From contig NC_079485.1 of NCBI RefSeq assembly GCF_026230105.1, positions 23,975,572 to 24,039,571 on the forward strand: a DNA stretch of 64,000 nucleotides, written 5' to 3'. Shown here piece by piece: positions 46,200 to 59,439 of this stretch. This DNA comes from Diorhabda sublineata. Taxonomy: Eukaryota > Arthropoda > Insecta > Coleoptera > Chrysomelidae. The first letter of the stretch is position 1, and each line of letters begins with the position of its first letter. A program made the position numbers and the translations under genes. A model generated the notes under the pieces. The model was not told where the DNA came from and ran no database searches. It saw only the letters and a list, made by a program, of their open reading frames with translations.

Positions 46200-46950
46200 G
46201 AATTTGAAATAAAAGCTGGGGTAAGGTAGGATGATCTCAGCGGTATTGTTCAACATTGTAGTTGAAGGCATAATAGGGGAATGTAATATCGATGAAAGTA
46301 TCATTAATAAATCATTACAAGTAATAGCATATGCTGATGATTTAACTCCAACAAGAATGGACCGAAAGAGTCTTGAAGATACATTAGAAAAAATTGTAAG
46401 AAAGGCAGGAAAAAGAGGATTGAAAATATATCAGAAAAATAGAAAATTTATGGAAATTGAAAGAAAACAGTCCACAAACAATAAACAGTAAAGATAAATT
46501 ACCTTATCTTAAAAATAGTCGACAACTTTAGTATTTAGGAACAATGATATGCAACAAAAATGACACACATAATGAAAAACACAAAGAATTAATTCGGGAT
46601 ATAATATGTAGGTACAAAATTATAATACAGAGCAAGAGAATAAGCCGAGCAACCAAATTAATGGTTTACAAGACTGTGATAAATCCAGTAGTCACATACG
46701 CCACTGAAACTATGAGACTAACAAATATTGACCAAGAACAAATAAGGATATATGAGAATAGAATAATTCATGGCCCAGTAAAAGCTGGGAAAGATGAGTA
46801 TAGAGGACTTATGATCTATGAAATTAAGAATGTATTAGAAAATGAAGATATAGTAAACATAATTAAAGCAAAAAGAATAGAATGGTAAGTACACATTAAA
46901 AGAATGGGAAAACGGCAGGGTACAAGGAATATCGCAGAATGGAGACCGAG
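46200..46950 (+). pseudogene. LINE RT palm, thumb and C-terminus remnant
   Basis: First open part 46231-46491: ISAVLFNIVVEGIIGECNID, SLQVIAYADDLTPTRMDRKS (catalytic YADD) and KIVRKAGKRGLKIYQKNRK. Second open part 46544-46888: a gap, then ATKLMVYKTVINPVVTYATE, MRLTNIDQEQIRIYENRI, EYRGLMIYEIKNVLENED and IIKAKRIEW. A frameshift at about 46490-46540 separates them. The catalytic pair is present, but the first-Asp region upstream is not readable. Confidence 0.75.
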
Positions 46951-47060
46951 CGAGATGGGTTGGCCATGTCATGAGAACGATTAATACGAAAGATATATGA
47001 AGCAGGATCTCACAAAAAAAGAAAAGGAAGAAGACAGAAGAAAATAACACTTTCATTTAT

Positions 47061-48534
47061 TAATGTTAGTGGAGATGTCTTTGCTATATTAGTAATTATG
47101 AAAATTACATCAACATTGAGAGGAACTGCAGTAAAATATATTTTACACTGTTACTCTGTTTGTTATCTCTATTCCTAATAATATATAACCGAAAAATATG
47201 GTGTTTCTACCATTATACATGTAACGTCGTTTAAGTTCGTTATAATTATTAAAACATAACTCATGTACTTCAGAGAATTCTTGCAGTAAACCAAAAACAA
47301 GACAGTAACAAATGTGTTTAGTTTGTAACTGTTCGTATCAGCGATTTCGTTGATTTAGATTTGTATCTACAAACACTATTCCGAAATGTATGGCTCGGGA
47401 TACAAAACAAAGCAATACAAAATTCGCTTTTCAATGTACAGCCACTTTCTCAGTTCGAAGAGCGCTTCTGACAATATTAGAGAAGGTGTAAAACATCTCT
47501 ATTTGAGTTTTCGATTTGAAAATCTTGTTACACTTATCATGATGATGAGCATCCGTTTCTTGAGTATAATCAATTTCCATTAATGTACACAAGAATGCTT
47601 TTTCATAAAAGTAATGAAACGTATACCATTATTGAGATATTCATCAAATTTAAGTCTGGGAAGAGAACAAGATCGAATGTTTCGAATTGAAATCAAACAT
47701 TTCACATTCTCTCTATAGATCTTATCTCGTTTTGTCTTTTATCTGTAAAACACAATAAACAGTTGAATTTGCATATAATTCAACATATAAATATATGTAA
47801 ACAGAGTTCTCACAAAAGAATTATCACATGTTCATGATTAGATTAGATTAGGTTAGGTTGACTGTTTTCTCAAATTTGACAAACAGTTTCATCAACTTTT
47901 GAGTGATGATGTCGTCATTATATTGTGAATAAGATTCATATTTTCAATTTCTGTAGGCTAAGGCTTTGATATTTGATGTAGGACTAGCCGATTTTAATTC
48001 TGCATTTTTCAAGTATTTATAAAACATTCTATTGAAATTATTCCGAAAATTGGATTTGTAACAATTGAAACCAAATATTTTGCGACAGTATCTGTATCAA
48101 AGGATATAAATGAAGTTTTCAGTACCTAACATTTCCCATAAAAGTAGAATACAACTTCTGTAAAGTACCTTCCATCCATTTAATACTTACTACTTCAGTT
48201 ATTAGTTTGAATTTCCAGTCAGTCATATCTCACAGTTCCTTGTAACTTTACTTCCCTGGCTGGAGACTCATCCTCGGGAAGTGGTATTCGGCCATGGTTG
48301 AAGTACGATATACAAATAACTGATACTCAGATGGGGTGAATAATCGATATTAAATTAGACGCTACCAACTTTCTAACGAACGACTTTAATAGGGAGAAAG
48401 GTGGAAAACCTGGAAACATCTTATGAATTGAATCGATAATAGAATTTGAACTAAAACTAAAACTTCCCCGGACCCAATAATCCAAATTATTATTTATTGC
48501 TAAGAACAATAAAAAAATAGCTTTGAATGGTTTA
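47061..48534. other. Nothing recognised
   Basis: AT-rich. One TTAGGTTAGGTT-type stretch at 47848-47860, too short for a telomeric array. Confidence 0.5.
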
Positions 48535-49155
48535 TATATACCTTTTTTAAGATATTCTTTGACCAATATTTATAGAGAAAAAAAATGTGAAAATTCAAAA
48601 ATTTTGTAGGTAGTTTAAACACTTCAATAGCCATATTTCCTGACGTCATAGGTATAAAATAAACACGGGACATATGCTATATCATATAAAGTAAATATGT
48701 AATTATTTTTGTTGCCAGGATCATTTTAATGAAATTAAGATTTAAATTTAACTTATTTCCGTATTTTATATTAATCAAGATTATCATGCTTTTGATTTTT
48801 TACGTGATTATGTAATAATGTAAGAGGTTTATTCACTTTATTCTTATATATAGGGAATTATTTCATTTGCACGTAACTAATAAATGAAAACTGTATTATA
48901 ACAATACGCGCTATGTTGCCGGCAATGATAACCTCGTGATTATCAAGCAGACAACTGCTCACTGTTTTTATTTAGCCTATAAAGTCATATCTCAAAAACC
49001 AATGAGAATCGTTTCTTATGTAGTCAAAAATATAACATTTTTGCGATTTTCGATATTATGACTTCACTTTTAATTCAATATTTTACAGTCTGACATTATT
49101 TCACATCAAGAATAAACAGAAAAATAGATACTTTTTAAAAAATGGAACTACCCTA
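48535..49155 (+). repeat. Dispersed repeat, copy A (deleted version of copy B)
   Basis: Collinear with 59440-60170: ATATTTATAGAGAAAAAAAA, AAAATTTTGTAGGTAG, GACGTCATAGGTATAAAATA, CGTGATTATCAAGCAGA and CTGACATTATTTCA recur in the same order. The part that encodes the THAP-like start in copy B is deleted near 48720. No coding capacity. Confidence 0.8.
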
Positions 49156-50004
49156 TTGTGATACAAATCGACAGATTATAAAGCGTTGTGGTTGATATTC
49201 ACCAATGGCTGGTGACGAAATTACAAACTGAGCGTCAAGAGGTTAATTTGAATGTTGTTTCAATGGCAATTTTATAAACCGACATGTCTATTGATTTTCG
49301 CTCCAAATATGCTTACATACTAACACTGGGTCCAGATACAGGGTCTTTCTAAATTTATGCGTAAAAATTCAGAATGAGAACGAAATACATTTGAAAAAAA
49401 AAAATCAAATAAAATTTTTATTAAAACAAATTGAAGCTACTTCGAAGCTATCTGTCTACCGATAAGTTTTAAATTACTAAGTACATTGTGTTTATAAATT
49501 AATGCTATAAAATTCAGAAATTCCGTAAATTATTGTTCTTACAAAATGATGTTGTGTAAAAGTTTCTCCTATAATGTGGTGACTAAATTTGAGCTTCTAT
49601 ATTTTTTCTAAAATTTGAATTTAGATAAAAACTTAAAATTTCATACATTTTGAGCTTCGCGAAGCCCTAACTACCAACATTTTCATGTTTCTTTATAAGG
49701 GAACGTGTGTATTTTATTTTTGCTATTGCTTATAAAAAAATTTGATGTATATTTTTTGAGGAAACGGGTATCCAAAGTAATATTTCATATAACTTCTCAT
49801 AGAAAAGAATCTATAATAAATGAGATAAGGGTAACTAATTACATTCTCTTACGAAGGTTTTCACTTCTAGTTTCTAGATATGACAACACTAATATTAATA
49901 TGTTAAATCATGACATTGTCATCATACAGATTAACATTTTTAATGGTGAACGTACTCAGAGCATGTGATACGAGTGCTATTTGAGTTGTTTCCAGAAACT
50001 TAAA
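49156..50004. other. Nothing recognised
   Basis: AT-rich; an open stretch at 49705-49968 has no family likeness. Confidence 0.5.
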
Positions 50005-50870
50005 ACATTTATCTAGGTCAAAAAATGGAATCTCTGTTTCTATGACTTTCTACGTGAATTAAAGTAACAGCAGTGTGCCGATCACCTCGCTTCGACTTTT
50101 AGTGATGAAGCACCATCTTAAGCCATCGTGTTTCGATGGTTTTCTTAATTCAATCGTGGTCGCAATTCGTTACAGGATAATTTCTGTGAAGGTCTTCCAA
50201 AATTGGCTGTTGTGCCAGAAAACATCGATGCTATACGAAAACTGATATTACAAGATCGTCATGTTATATACCGTGAAATTGTGGCAGACTTGGACATTAG
50301 TTCCACTCGCATACATCCAATATTAATGAACATTTTGCTGTCAAAGAGTTTGCGCGCGTTGGATAGGGCATAATTTGACAATTATTGAGAAGTAGCTCGT
50401 GTCCACACTAGACAACAATCCACTGCATGGGTATTTTAAGACGAGCCCAATCCAGCTAAAGTTGTTTGTGCAGGAAGCACATCGAAGCAAATGGTCGTGT
50501 ATTTTTTCGGATTAACTAGATATATCACCATAGTTTCATTAGAACAACGTAGAATGGTCAATTCCGAATGGTAACCCAACATCTGATTGCCAGAAGTGTC
50601 CGAAAGCATCAGAGAAACCAATCGCAGGAGACGAATCATTCTCCGCCAAGACAATTACGAGATCTCACAAATTAATTCAAACAAAAACGTTTTTGAACGG
50701 CTGAAAAATCAAATTGTTGGGTCTTCCACTGTACAGTCTTTCTTTGGCATCCAATGCTTTGTTCTTATTCCCGCAGATCAATACTATATTACATGGTTCA
50801 AACGCATGCAAAATTTTATTAATCTCAATGTAGAAAAATTTAAAATAGAATAAATCCATAATATGGATAT
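50005..50870 (+). pseudogene. Mariner transposase remnant, family A
   Basis: Same family as the 5.2-kb copy. Plus-strand blocks in shifting frames: VFRWFS-like HTH near 50130, ENIDAIRKLILQDRHVIYRE near 50220, ILMNILLSKSLRALDRA near 50320, RRMVNSEW near 50550, VSESIRETNRRRRIILRQDN (second catalytic Asp) near 50600, and the C-terminal WFKRMQNFINLNVEKFKIE to 50853. Deletions remove the first-Asp region near 50390 and the third-Asp region near 50780. Confidence 0.8.
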
Positions 50871-53800
50871 TATCTAATAATAATTATGTGTTTTTGTTCA
50901 TCTCAAATTTTAAGTAGCAGCCCTCATATAACATTACCTGGTATTTAGCATTTGGGATTGCGTGGAATTTACAAAACGTTCGAGTTTCCAGTTTCCATCT
51001 AAACACAAATATAAGAAAAGAGGTTGAAAATTAAATTCTACTAAACACGTTATTATTATATCTCCGAAGAGGGTGAGCTGAGTAAACATATTTATATACG
51101 AACAATGATCTCCTGAAGTTTAGAACCTAGTCAGTGAACAAATAGATGATTAAAATTGTATGAATATGTTGTATCAAAATTCCTATAAGAGTTTTCACAA
51201 GTATAGTATTCCACCCATCCAATAAATAGATTGAAGCGAGTCAAGCAATTTTCAAGATTTTCCAATAATGCCCATGCTTTTTCTGTTAAATAGCTCTGTC
51301 ATTTCATAATCCCAATAATAGCATTTGTTTCTATTCAGTGGAATTTCAAATTCTACGTACTCACAATTTTAATTTATAAAATTAACTTACAAATTGGTTC
51401 TGCTCGATGACGGTTTGATCATCAAAACAGTTCCAATTAAACTTCGGGGTATCAGTGGAATGAAATAGTAGAAAGTAGATCTGAGTAGAGGCAATAAATA
51501 TTGTTTATTACGCTTATTTCGATATTGAAATAAAAGGAAATTAGATTAACTAGTTAGTTAAGTTAATTATTAGGCTCAGAAGTAGCGGAACTTAGAAGAT
51601 GGTGATGGAAAAAGATATTTTAATGGGAAAATGTGATATAATAAATATGTAAAAACATAATCGAATGAAATTTGAGCAAAAATGAATGTTAGAGACAAAT
51701 ATTACAAAACTTATCAAACAAAATAAAATCTTTGACGAAATCGATTCATCCGAATGAGGGTGTGTCGGTGCACTCGAAGACTTATTTATCATGAACGCGG
51801 AGAAAGACAAAAAAAATAATAGATACCAAAGTATAAAATGGATTTTATTAGTATTAAAAATGACGCTTCTTCCTTCTAATCAAGTTTTATCGTCGATTGA
51901 TTGGTATTTATTTCTAATTTTAAAAATAAAAAATTTCCAAATCCTCTCACCGTGGACACCGTGTTCTCTCTATCGGGAACATTGCAGCATATCAAGTGAA
52001 AAATTGAATTGTACAGAATAATAAATACTTCAATGAATAAATAAAGAAAATAAAAAAAATATTGCACAAATACGAGATTTAGTTATTCAGAAATGAGCAA
52101 TGGAGAGAAATTATAACTGTGGATAATAAAGGAAAAAATATTTTAGGTAATAATGAACTCTCAAATACAGGAACTTCATGGAATAGAAGCTTCTTCTAAT
52201 ATCACTGAGAGAAAAGTGAAAATTCATCAATTTATGTAGTTAGTATCACTAATAAAACTTTTCTTATTTGCCATAATTAACGATTCAGTAACTAACAAAG
52301 TTATTAACTTGAGCTAAATGGAGAGACCGTGCTCCTTTAGTGATCGTAATTTCCTGCGAATATCTCTCAATCGGAATAATGCAGAATAATAGTGCCCAAA
52401 AGTCTTCAATTGGATGTAGCAAATTTTAATCAATTTGGTGAGGGAGTTGTTAATATATCTTTCAAAACCTACTTCTCCATTGATCGACCCACATAAGGTC
52501 CGGATATCCCTCTTGACGAAATTGCACTCTAAACCAAAATTTTATTAGCGATCTTTACTTTTTCTTCATATTTTATATTGTTAGGGTAAGTATAAAAAAC
52601 ATTGTTTCGTTTAATTTCAGAATTGGCAAGTGTGAAGTCCATAACCAGACTCTCTCATTCACAAAATGTATTCGTCTTAGTTGACAACAGTATCTTGGTA
52701 TATCCTTGCTTATTTTTTTTTGGCGTATATTCAGAACACTTCGTTTTTTTCGATATTTCTGACCATTTCTTCCCATTTATTCCCAGTTCTTCCAATTTCT
52801 TCCCATTTCTTCCCATTTCTCGCGATACGATACTCTATTATTTAAGGTTTTTACATTTTTGAAAAATACTTAAGGATCTGTCCAACCAAATGATTAATGC
52901 TTTTCCGTTTTTCCAACTTATAAAACATTTTATTGCAAACAACATATAAATGGGCTTGTCTAACTAATGTCAAGAAAATAATTTTTTTTTGTTAGGAAAA
53001 CCATTTTGATATTGTATTATTACAACTTATTTTTGAACTCTTAAATTTTGTGCCAAAACTATTGGGACATACGTTCTCACAATAAATGCTATATTCCAGT
53101 TCTCACTGTAAATATTATTTTATGTCTTCCATCGACTAAAAATTTGTGTTTAGAAATCAAGCAGAATATACATGGCAAGCAATGACTCACGCCTTGTATA
53201 GTACGGCCCAAAATTATCCATTCGTGCACAACTGAAAAAAAATCTTATTCCACTATTTATTCCAATTTCTTCACATCAATTGTTATTTAGCTGAACATAT
53301 TGATTAACTGACAAAATAAACAAACTAAGGTGGAAATGACTCTCAAATATGAAGGAAAATTTTTCTAGCTTTGTGAGGAAAAGAATTTCATCGGGCTTCT
53401 TGAATAATCAATGCGCTCTCTGTTTGTACTGAAAACTTCTCTGATTCAGATATTTTAGTATGCACTAGTCATTTGTGCCATGATTTCCATAAATTAGTTA
53501 TTGAACATCGCGTTATACATCATGAAACAAAGAGTTAGAGATATCGATATATCAACCATTGCAGTCAGAAATACTTTGCTAATGTAACTGGTATTAATTG
53601 GAAAGTCATTCATAGCAATAAAATAATTTTTTTTTGGAAATATTTTTATTTCGTCTACTTTTATATGCAAATTATCCAAAGAAAGTTCGATATAAATCAG
53701 TTGGTTTAGGGACATAAAAATAAATTGCTATAGTATAAAACATCGTTTCGTGGATATAAGACTAGGAATTTTCATCAGTTTTTCTCGTATAAATCTGGGA

Positions 53801-54000
53801 TTCGATATAGAATGCACTAGTTGATTCTAGAGGATACAAACTGTAATACTTTATTCCTTTTGTGCTTGTGATTTGATCGATAATGATAGGATTTTCTTAC
53901 GGTTCAGTCAATATTTTTGTTTGGAAAATACAGATTCTTATTCTTTATTGCCACACCAATTTCGTTGACTGGCAACTAGTGATTAGTTTGAGGCTAGTAT
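50871..54000. other. 3.1 kb without recognised gene
   Basis: AT-rich. A stretch at 52762-52830 repeats TTCTTCCCATTT-like units five or six times. Open stretches at 51791-52021, 52602-52862 and 53494-53715 have no family likeness. Confidence 0.5.
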
Positions 54001-54620
54001 GGATACGGGGTGTGGCAATTACGTTATAGTTTTAAAACCTCTTACCACTTGTACTAACTTAGAGTCGACCATTTGCTCTCGCTGATCACAACTAACCTGC
54101 GCTTAATTATTCGTGCCTTTCATTATGAATTTAATATTATTGAATATGTTCACGAGACAAAGTTCGCACCTATTATTAAAAATAAATGATTAGAGCATAA
54201 CCCCGAGACGCATAAACAAAAGCAGCAGTGGGAAGAAATGGGCAGATATCTGAGTCCCGACTTCTTAAAGCAAGCATGAGTATGTCACCATCAATCATAT
54301 AGCGATTGTCCAATGTTACTTAGCACTTTAAAGAGGCACTTGTTTTCCGTGTGCAACCCGCATTCCTCATTGATTACACAAGAATTTTTGGCTGAAAAGT
54401 CATTCCAAAGATGTCGCACCTATCCTATAGTCCCAATATAGCACCCAAAGTGAAGTCTCATCATAAAAGATTTTATCAGGGTGACAGAGAGGAAGTAAAA
54501 AAAGCTGTGACTGTGGTTGTAAATGAGTTAATGATTACCAATGAAGCTTTGAATCGTGTAAGAAAGGTTGCAATTGTTGTGTCGAATTGAAAAGAGACGA
54601 TTGCGAATGTCGATAATAAA
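54001..54620 (+). pseudogene. Mariner remnant, family D-like
   Basis: At 54006-54026 GGGGTGTGGCAATTACGTTA next to TA resembles a mariner end. Downstream, scattered + frames give LITQEFLAEKSFQR near 54370, a degraded Tyr-Ser-Pro box (HLSYSPNIAPKVKSHHKRF) near 54416-54470, and the C-terminal KKAVTVVVNELMITNEAL near 54500. The N-terminal half and the first Asp region are missing. Confidence 0.6.
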
Positions 54621-54655
54621 AATTTATTGCTCCTGATAAATTTTTATAATTGATT

Positions 54656-54660
<5 letters not shown>

Positions 54661-54696
<36 letters not shown>
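54661..54696. repeat. (TA)n microsatellite
   Basis: About 18 perfect TA units. Confidence 0.95.
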
Positions 54697-54698
<2 letters not shown>

Positions 54699-55959
54699 GT
54701 CGTATGTTATCATATTATGTAAATAATTTGATCATAACAATGAAATATTTCAATCTTTCCTGACATCAGTTAATATAATAATATATTTGGTCTCCTGATA
54801 GATTATCACTACACAGTTTAATAAGATTGGTCTGTGAGATATTTGTAAGCCGAATGAGAAATCTTTATATTAATTTGCTATTAAATCTTATCGAAAATCG
54901 TATTATTAATCACTTTTCGCACATTTATAGGGGGTTTATCTATATACAATCAAATTGTTAATTGAATAACTAATTGAGATGCATTGGGATTAGGTAATTT
55001 CAAAAATTGTACAACCGTCTTCAAAAGACTTACGGGAAAGATGTTTTATCTGTTTTAAAAACCAATTTTAAATCAGAGATGAGCTAAAATCAAAAGAATT
55101 TGAAAACAAAACAACTATATAAGAAGGACTATGAAATAAGAGAGGAAATTTCAAAGTAACTTATATTGAAAATTCATGAATTAACCCAAAATTTGTATTG
55201 TAAGATCCATTTTCTTGTACTATTAGCGCATCTGAGAAACATTTATTACATTAGTGCGAAATAAATGCGGTAGAAAATCTCCTATTCTCTAAAATAATTC
55301 AAAATAACGTGACATTTCAGTAACACAATGGTTAAGTGAAAAAATAATATTATTTAGATATGGAAACAAATAATAATTTTTCTCTCTTCGCCGCATAAAT
55401 ACAACGTCAATACAAATTTCGTCTGTAATTTTATACAGACCATAATGTGATTGAATGTTGCTGATGTCCACGTGTAATTATTGATTTGTAACTACTAATT
55501 TGTTGTCAGTCTGTTGTGACGAGGGATTACAGGAACAGCAATCAATGAAGCTATCAATTTTGAGTGATGTTAGTCGGTGACACACATTATGTCAATTGTT
55601 TCAATCCAGTCAAGATGAAACATCATCTTTGTTATTCTATAAATCTAAGAATTCAAATACAAACATAGGCTGGAGAAAATGGGAACCCACCGATTAGCTT
55701 CAAATTTTTACACCTATCACACACTAGATGATTGTACCTGAATATATTTTTGATAGTTTGGAACTCACGGAAAATATTTATATGGATTAGTATTGAAATT
55801 GAAGATATCTATTTAATCATCATTTATCACATTTACTTTATTTATGCTGTTTTCAAGATACACTTGCAATTTAGATAGAAGCTGATTATGAGCCAATAAA
55901 AGAAACACTAGATAACCGCAGATAAAACGAAAATTTTCAGATACCCGGGCCCGTCAAAC
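54697..55959. other. Nothing recognised
   Basis: AT-rich, no supported feature. Confidence 0.5.
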
Positions 55960-57060
55960 GTAACGAGGTAAACGAAATAAATCATTTTTCTAACAACCGT
56001 CTACACTATATTCAAATAAATAAACCTAAATTGAACTTACTAATAGACACAGGTAGTTCCCGATCAATAATACGAATATAATTAAACCATCCGTTATTGA
56101 GAGCTTAGAAGTAGAAATATAAGATAGCAAGCTTTAGTAGCTGCATTTTCGAATTTATATGTAACGATTATTTAATTGACTTTACTTTGTACGACTTCCA
56201 CAAATTTTATATAAGACTACGAGATCTCATTAATATGAAGTTAAATATTGCTTACTGTAATAAAAAATTAAGTATGTAATCAAAGTGAGAAAATACCGCT
56301 CAAGTTTAAAGAAACTGATGAAATTATATGTTTAAAAATAATGTGATATTTAATACATTTGAAACTGCATTTGTTAACGCAAATTTTGACGAAAACGATT
56401 TAATTGATCTTAACCAAATTCCAGAAGAATAGTGAAAAACCTTTGCCGATTTTAGACAATGTAGATCTATAAGAAATGTTAAAGACATTTGACAAAAATC
56501 AACAAAATAAACGAATAAATATTTTCTCAGACGTAACATTAGATAACCCTGCACAAACATCACCATAAAATAAAGAAACTAACGAAAAATTTATCGAAAA
56601 TTATAATAAATCTATAATTTGATAATTTAGAAAATGCAATAATATTTTTCAAATTCTTTACATAATTCTATGATCTCAAGTTCCGATGTAGTTAAGATGA
56701 TTGTATAAGCAAATTCCTCGACTTGAGAATATATTAGCAAATAATCAAAATCAAAATTAATTCTCGCAATTCATGTACCTATTCTCAAAGACGAGACATA
56801 CATTTATCCAAAAGCACCCAACATATACCTTTTCATTTCCTTAGTCGTCACTTAAGAACGAAGATAAACAATTTGAAAAAGAAGAATGCCGTTTCCTGAA
56901 AATACTTTCTAATGCCGACAAAATTCAATATCTCAAGACAACTGCACCATACAGCTTCAACGAGGACAAGATCCCAGACGCTGCCACATCATAGAAGTAA
57001 ATGTAAAATAATTAATTATTGCCTGGTAAAATACAGAATACAGTTACTGAAAATATTTAA
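55960..57060 (+). mobile_element. Second gypsy/errantivirus-like copy, protease and env tail only
   Basis: From about 56010 the + strand shows a protease (NLLIDTGSSRSIIR, then DFTLYDFHKF and MKLNIAYCNKK near 56240) close to that of the 8-15 kb element. From about 56620 it carries residues matching the env-like part of that element (NAIIF near 56635, KKEECRF near 56880 in broken frames). RT, RNase H and integrase are absent between them, a deletion of more than 2 kb. Many stops. No LTR found at either side. Confidence 0.7.
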
Positions 57061-57307
57061 GAGAACACAGAAGAAAAATGAAGAAAATTTGTTTGTAATT
57101 TTACTTAATAAATCGAATTAATTTTTTTTTAAAACTTTATTTCTAATAAGAAATATAAAAATGCCACTTATTTATTATTTCAATCAACTTTTTTTATTCC
57201 AATATTTATGTGTAATAGATAATATTAGTTATTTTCATTTTTTTAAAGCGTTAACATAACTTTATACTGATGTTATTTATCAATTACGATCGTTGACAAT
57301 TATTAAA

Positions 57308-57602
57308 CATTTTTGGCGTCTCGCAAGGAAAAGAAATGAAAAAATTATTTTCCCAGCTTAACTTAACCTCGCCACGTATTTTCAGCCACTGATATTTTGT
57401 GCCTTTATTTAGATTTTTTATGGCACAAAAAACATCCGCAAATGATTTCCTTACACCAAAGTTGAGTACTTTTTGTGTAATAAAAAACCTGAATACAGGC
57501 ACAAAATATCAGTAGCTTAAAATACGTGGATAGGTTAGGTTAGGTTACGTTAGATTATGAAAAAATTTTTTCTTCCCCTTTCCTCCCGAGACGTCAAAAA
57601 TG
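57308..57602. mobile_element. MITE with 95-105 bp inverted arms
   Basis: The left arm 57308-57405 (CATTTTTGGCGTCTCG, AAAAAATTATTTTCCC, CTGATATTTTGTGCC) is mirrored by the right arm 57496-57602 (GGCACAAAATATCAG, TTTTTTCTTCCCC, CGAGACGTCAAAAATG). The spacer of about 90 bp contains a second GCACAAAA near 57422. The right arm carries GGTTAGGTTAGGTT. No coding sequence; the family is not known to me. Confidence 0.85.
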
Positions 57603-58479
57603 CTTCAAGGTACAATAATCTAGTGTATAATGAGTAAGTATCTGGTAAATATTTCAAGCCAATCAGTGGGTTCCCGTTTTCGAAACTCTCGCCCAAATAT
57701 TGTTGACATTGAAACTTTATCGTCATTTCACTTACATACCACTCCCATTCATTTTTGTTTAATGATTCATATGAATTTCTTCACTTCTTCTTCTTCTTTC
57801 AATCGTGACAACTTTTGGCTTAAAATTGGAAAATAGGAGAATGAGTGAAGGCTAAAAGAAAAAAAATGATTTTCGGATATAAATTATCTCAAAAAGCTTT
57901 CAAATACTGACTACTATTCCTGAAAATTAAATTTCTCAATCATATATCATTGAAGTCAAAGAATATATACAAGGTGGGAATACAAAACATCAATGTCATT
58001 CCCTTATTCCAGTGCCCAAATGTACAGTAGTAATGGTAGGACATTAGTAGAATAGCTAATGTCCTTCACTTAATGTAATATTCATTTTAATTCGATTTCT
58101 TCTCTAAACATTATTTATGGAAGTATAAGCTTATAAGTGAACAAGATATGACCGATGGGGGAACTGACAGTTATGGTATGCCTAGATCTGTGTTAGAGCG
58201 AACAAATATTCGGAAAAACTGTATGTAATACAATTTCCAGTCGCACAATTAGCATTCATACAACTTATTAATTGTAATTTTAAGTCGCCATCAAGCATTT
58301 TTTCATCTATATATTTAAATATAGTAGCAATATCTTGATCATCCAAAATATGATAATATTATACTAATTACACTCTCATCTCGAGTGATCCCCCTACTAG
58401 TTTGTTTTGCGTCTGATAGCAAATTTCTGTAGAACTAAAACTAAGAGGGTGACTTAAATATAAACCAAAATTTTGCTAT
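57603..58479. other. Nothing recognised
   Basis: AT-rich; no supported gene. Confidence 0.5.
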
Positions 58480-59260
58480 GAAAGATTTTATTATTAAGTT
58501 ACAGAGCTGAAATTATTTACAGTTTTTCTATATTGTGCTAATCACACTCTACACACTTTTTCCGCCTGTTCGGAAGCTTTTTCATAAAAATTTCTAGGTC
58601 CGCATTGCTTTATGATCGTATTCCATCAAGTGTTCATTCAAATGGACCCTGTTTTTTAAGATATTACTACAATTTGCGCGTTCACAGTTCGTTTTTCAGC
58701 TAAAGAAAAAGAAAATGACTCCATTGCTTTTACTGGCACATACCCGTCCCCCTTTATCCATTCTATAAAAGCGTGTTTATTTACTGGCATATAATAGTAT
58801 ACCAAAATCTCCTCTGTGATGAATATTCGGTGCGATAAATTTTCTCCTTCCTCTTCATATCGCTGCAAGAAGTGCGTGCAAACTCATCATGTAAATTTCT
58901 GCTCTTGGCACCCCTCTGGCTGACGTTCTTATCGGTAACACTTCTACTGGGGCGCCGCGCATGTGGCAAGTTTTCCACCACTTCTTAGCCTTTTCGGAAA
59001 GCGTAATACACTTGAGTCTTGAGACATTTATCCTCTAATTGCTCAAGTATTTTCGTTGATTTCCGCGGATTTTACATTATCTTTGACCAAAAAACCAATA
59101 ACGATGCTTTGCTCAATAGACATTGGTACATCATTCTCGCTCATGGCAATAAGTACAGTAAAAAGTGTGCTAACGTTGTCCCGGCTGATCTCCACGCTTC
59201 GTAACAGAGCAGTCTAGCATTCAGTGCAGCCACTTTTTCGATACTAAAGTTTTCGCATGG
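58480..59260 (-). pseudogene. Mariner transposase remnant, family E
   Basis: Minus-strand blocks: VTDKNVSQRGAKSRNLHDEF near 58940-58880 (linker after the HTH) and ENLSHRIFITEEILVYYYMP near 58840, at the place of the first-Asp region (family form Phe-Ile-Thr-x-Asp-Glu-x-Trp-Val). Then FIEWIKGDGYVPVKAMES near 58765 fits the Trp-x-x-x-Gly-x-x-x-Pro-Lys-Lys-Ala part. The catalytic Asp is lost (ThrGluGlu). The C-terminal half is not readable. Confidence 0.6.
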
Positions 59261-59439
59261 TTATTCAAAAATCCCAGTTCATTTTTAAGCCATCCTCGTT
59301 GATACATTTGATAGAGCTTAGTTATTAGGATCAAATAAAAAAATGTAGTTAACCTCAAATTTTTTTAATGAAGAGCTTTTAATGACAATTAACACAATAC
59401 GGTACTTGAAAGTTTTGACAAAAAATAGTTTTGGATAGT

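Larger units (their letters stand above)
44810..47060 (+). mobile_element. RTE-like LINE, long but decayed copy
   Basis: Endonuclease remnants (44900-45500), RT palm (46200-46490) and RT thumb/C-terminus (46500-46950) follow in the right order on the + strand, so this is the longest LINE copy of the window. Its C-terminal part is the same family as the pieces at 32.8 and 33.3 kb. Near 46940-47040 a second C-terminal scrap (RWVGHVMRT) of another LINE is attached. Confidence 0.75.

Noticed and set aside
57530..57555. GGTTAGGTTAGGTTACGTTAG as telomeric (TTAGG)n
   Set aside because: Only three units, inside a MITE arm; similar short runs at 27664 and 47848 are also isolated. Interstitial chance or repeat-derived, not a telomere.
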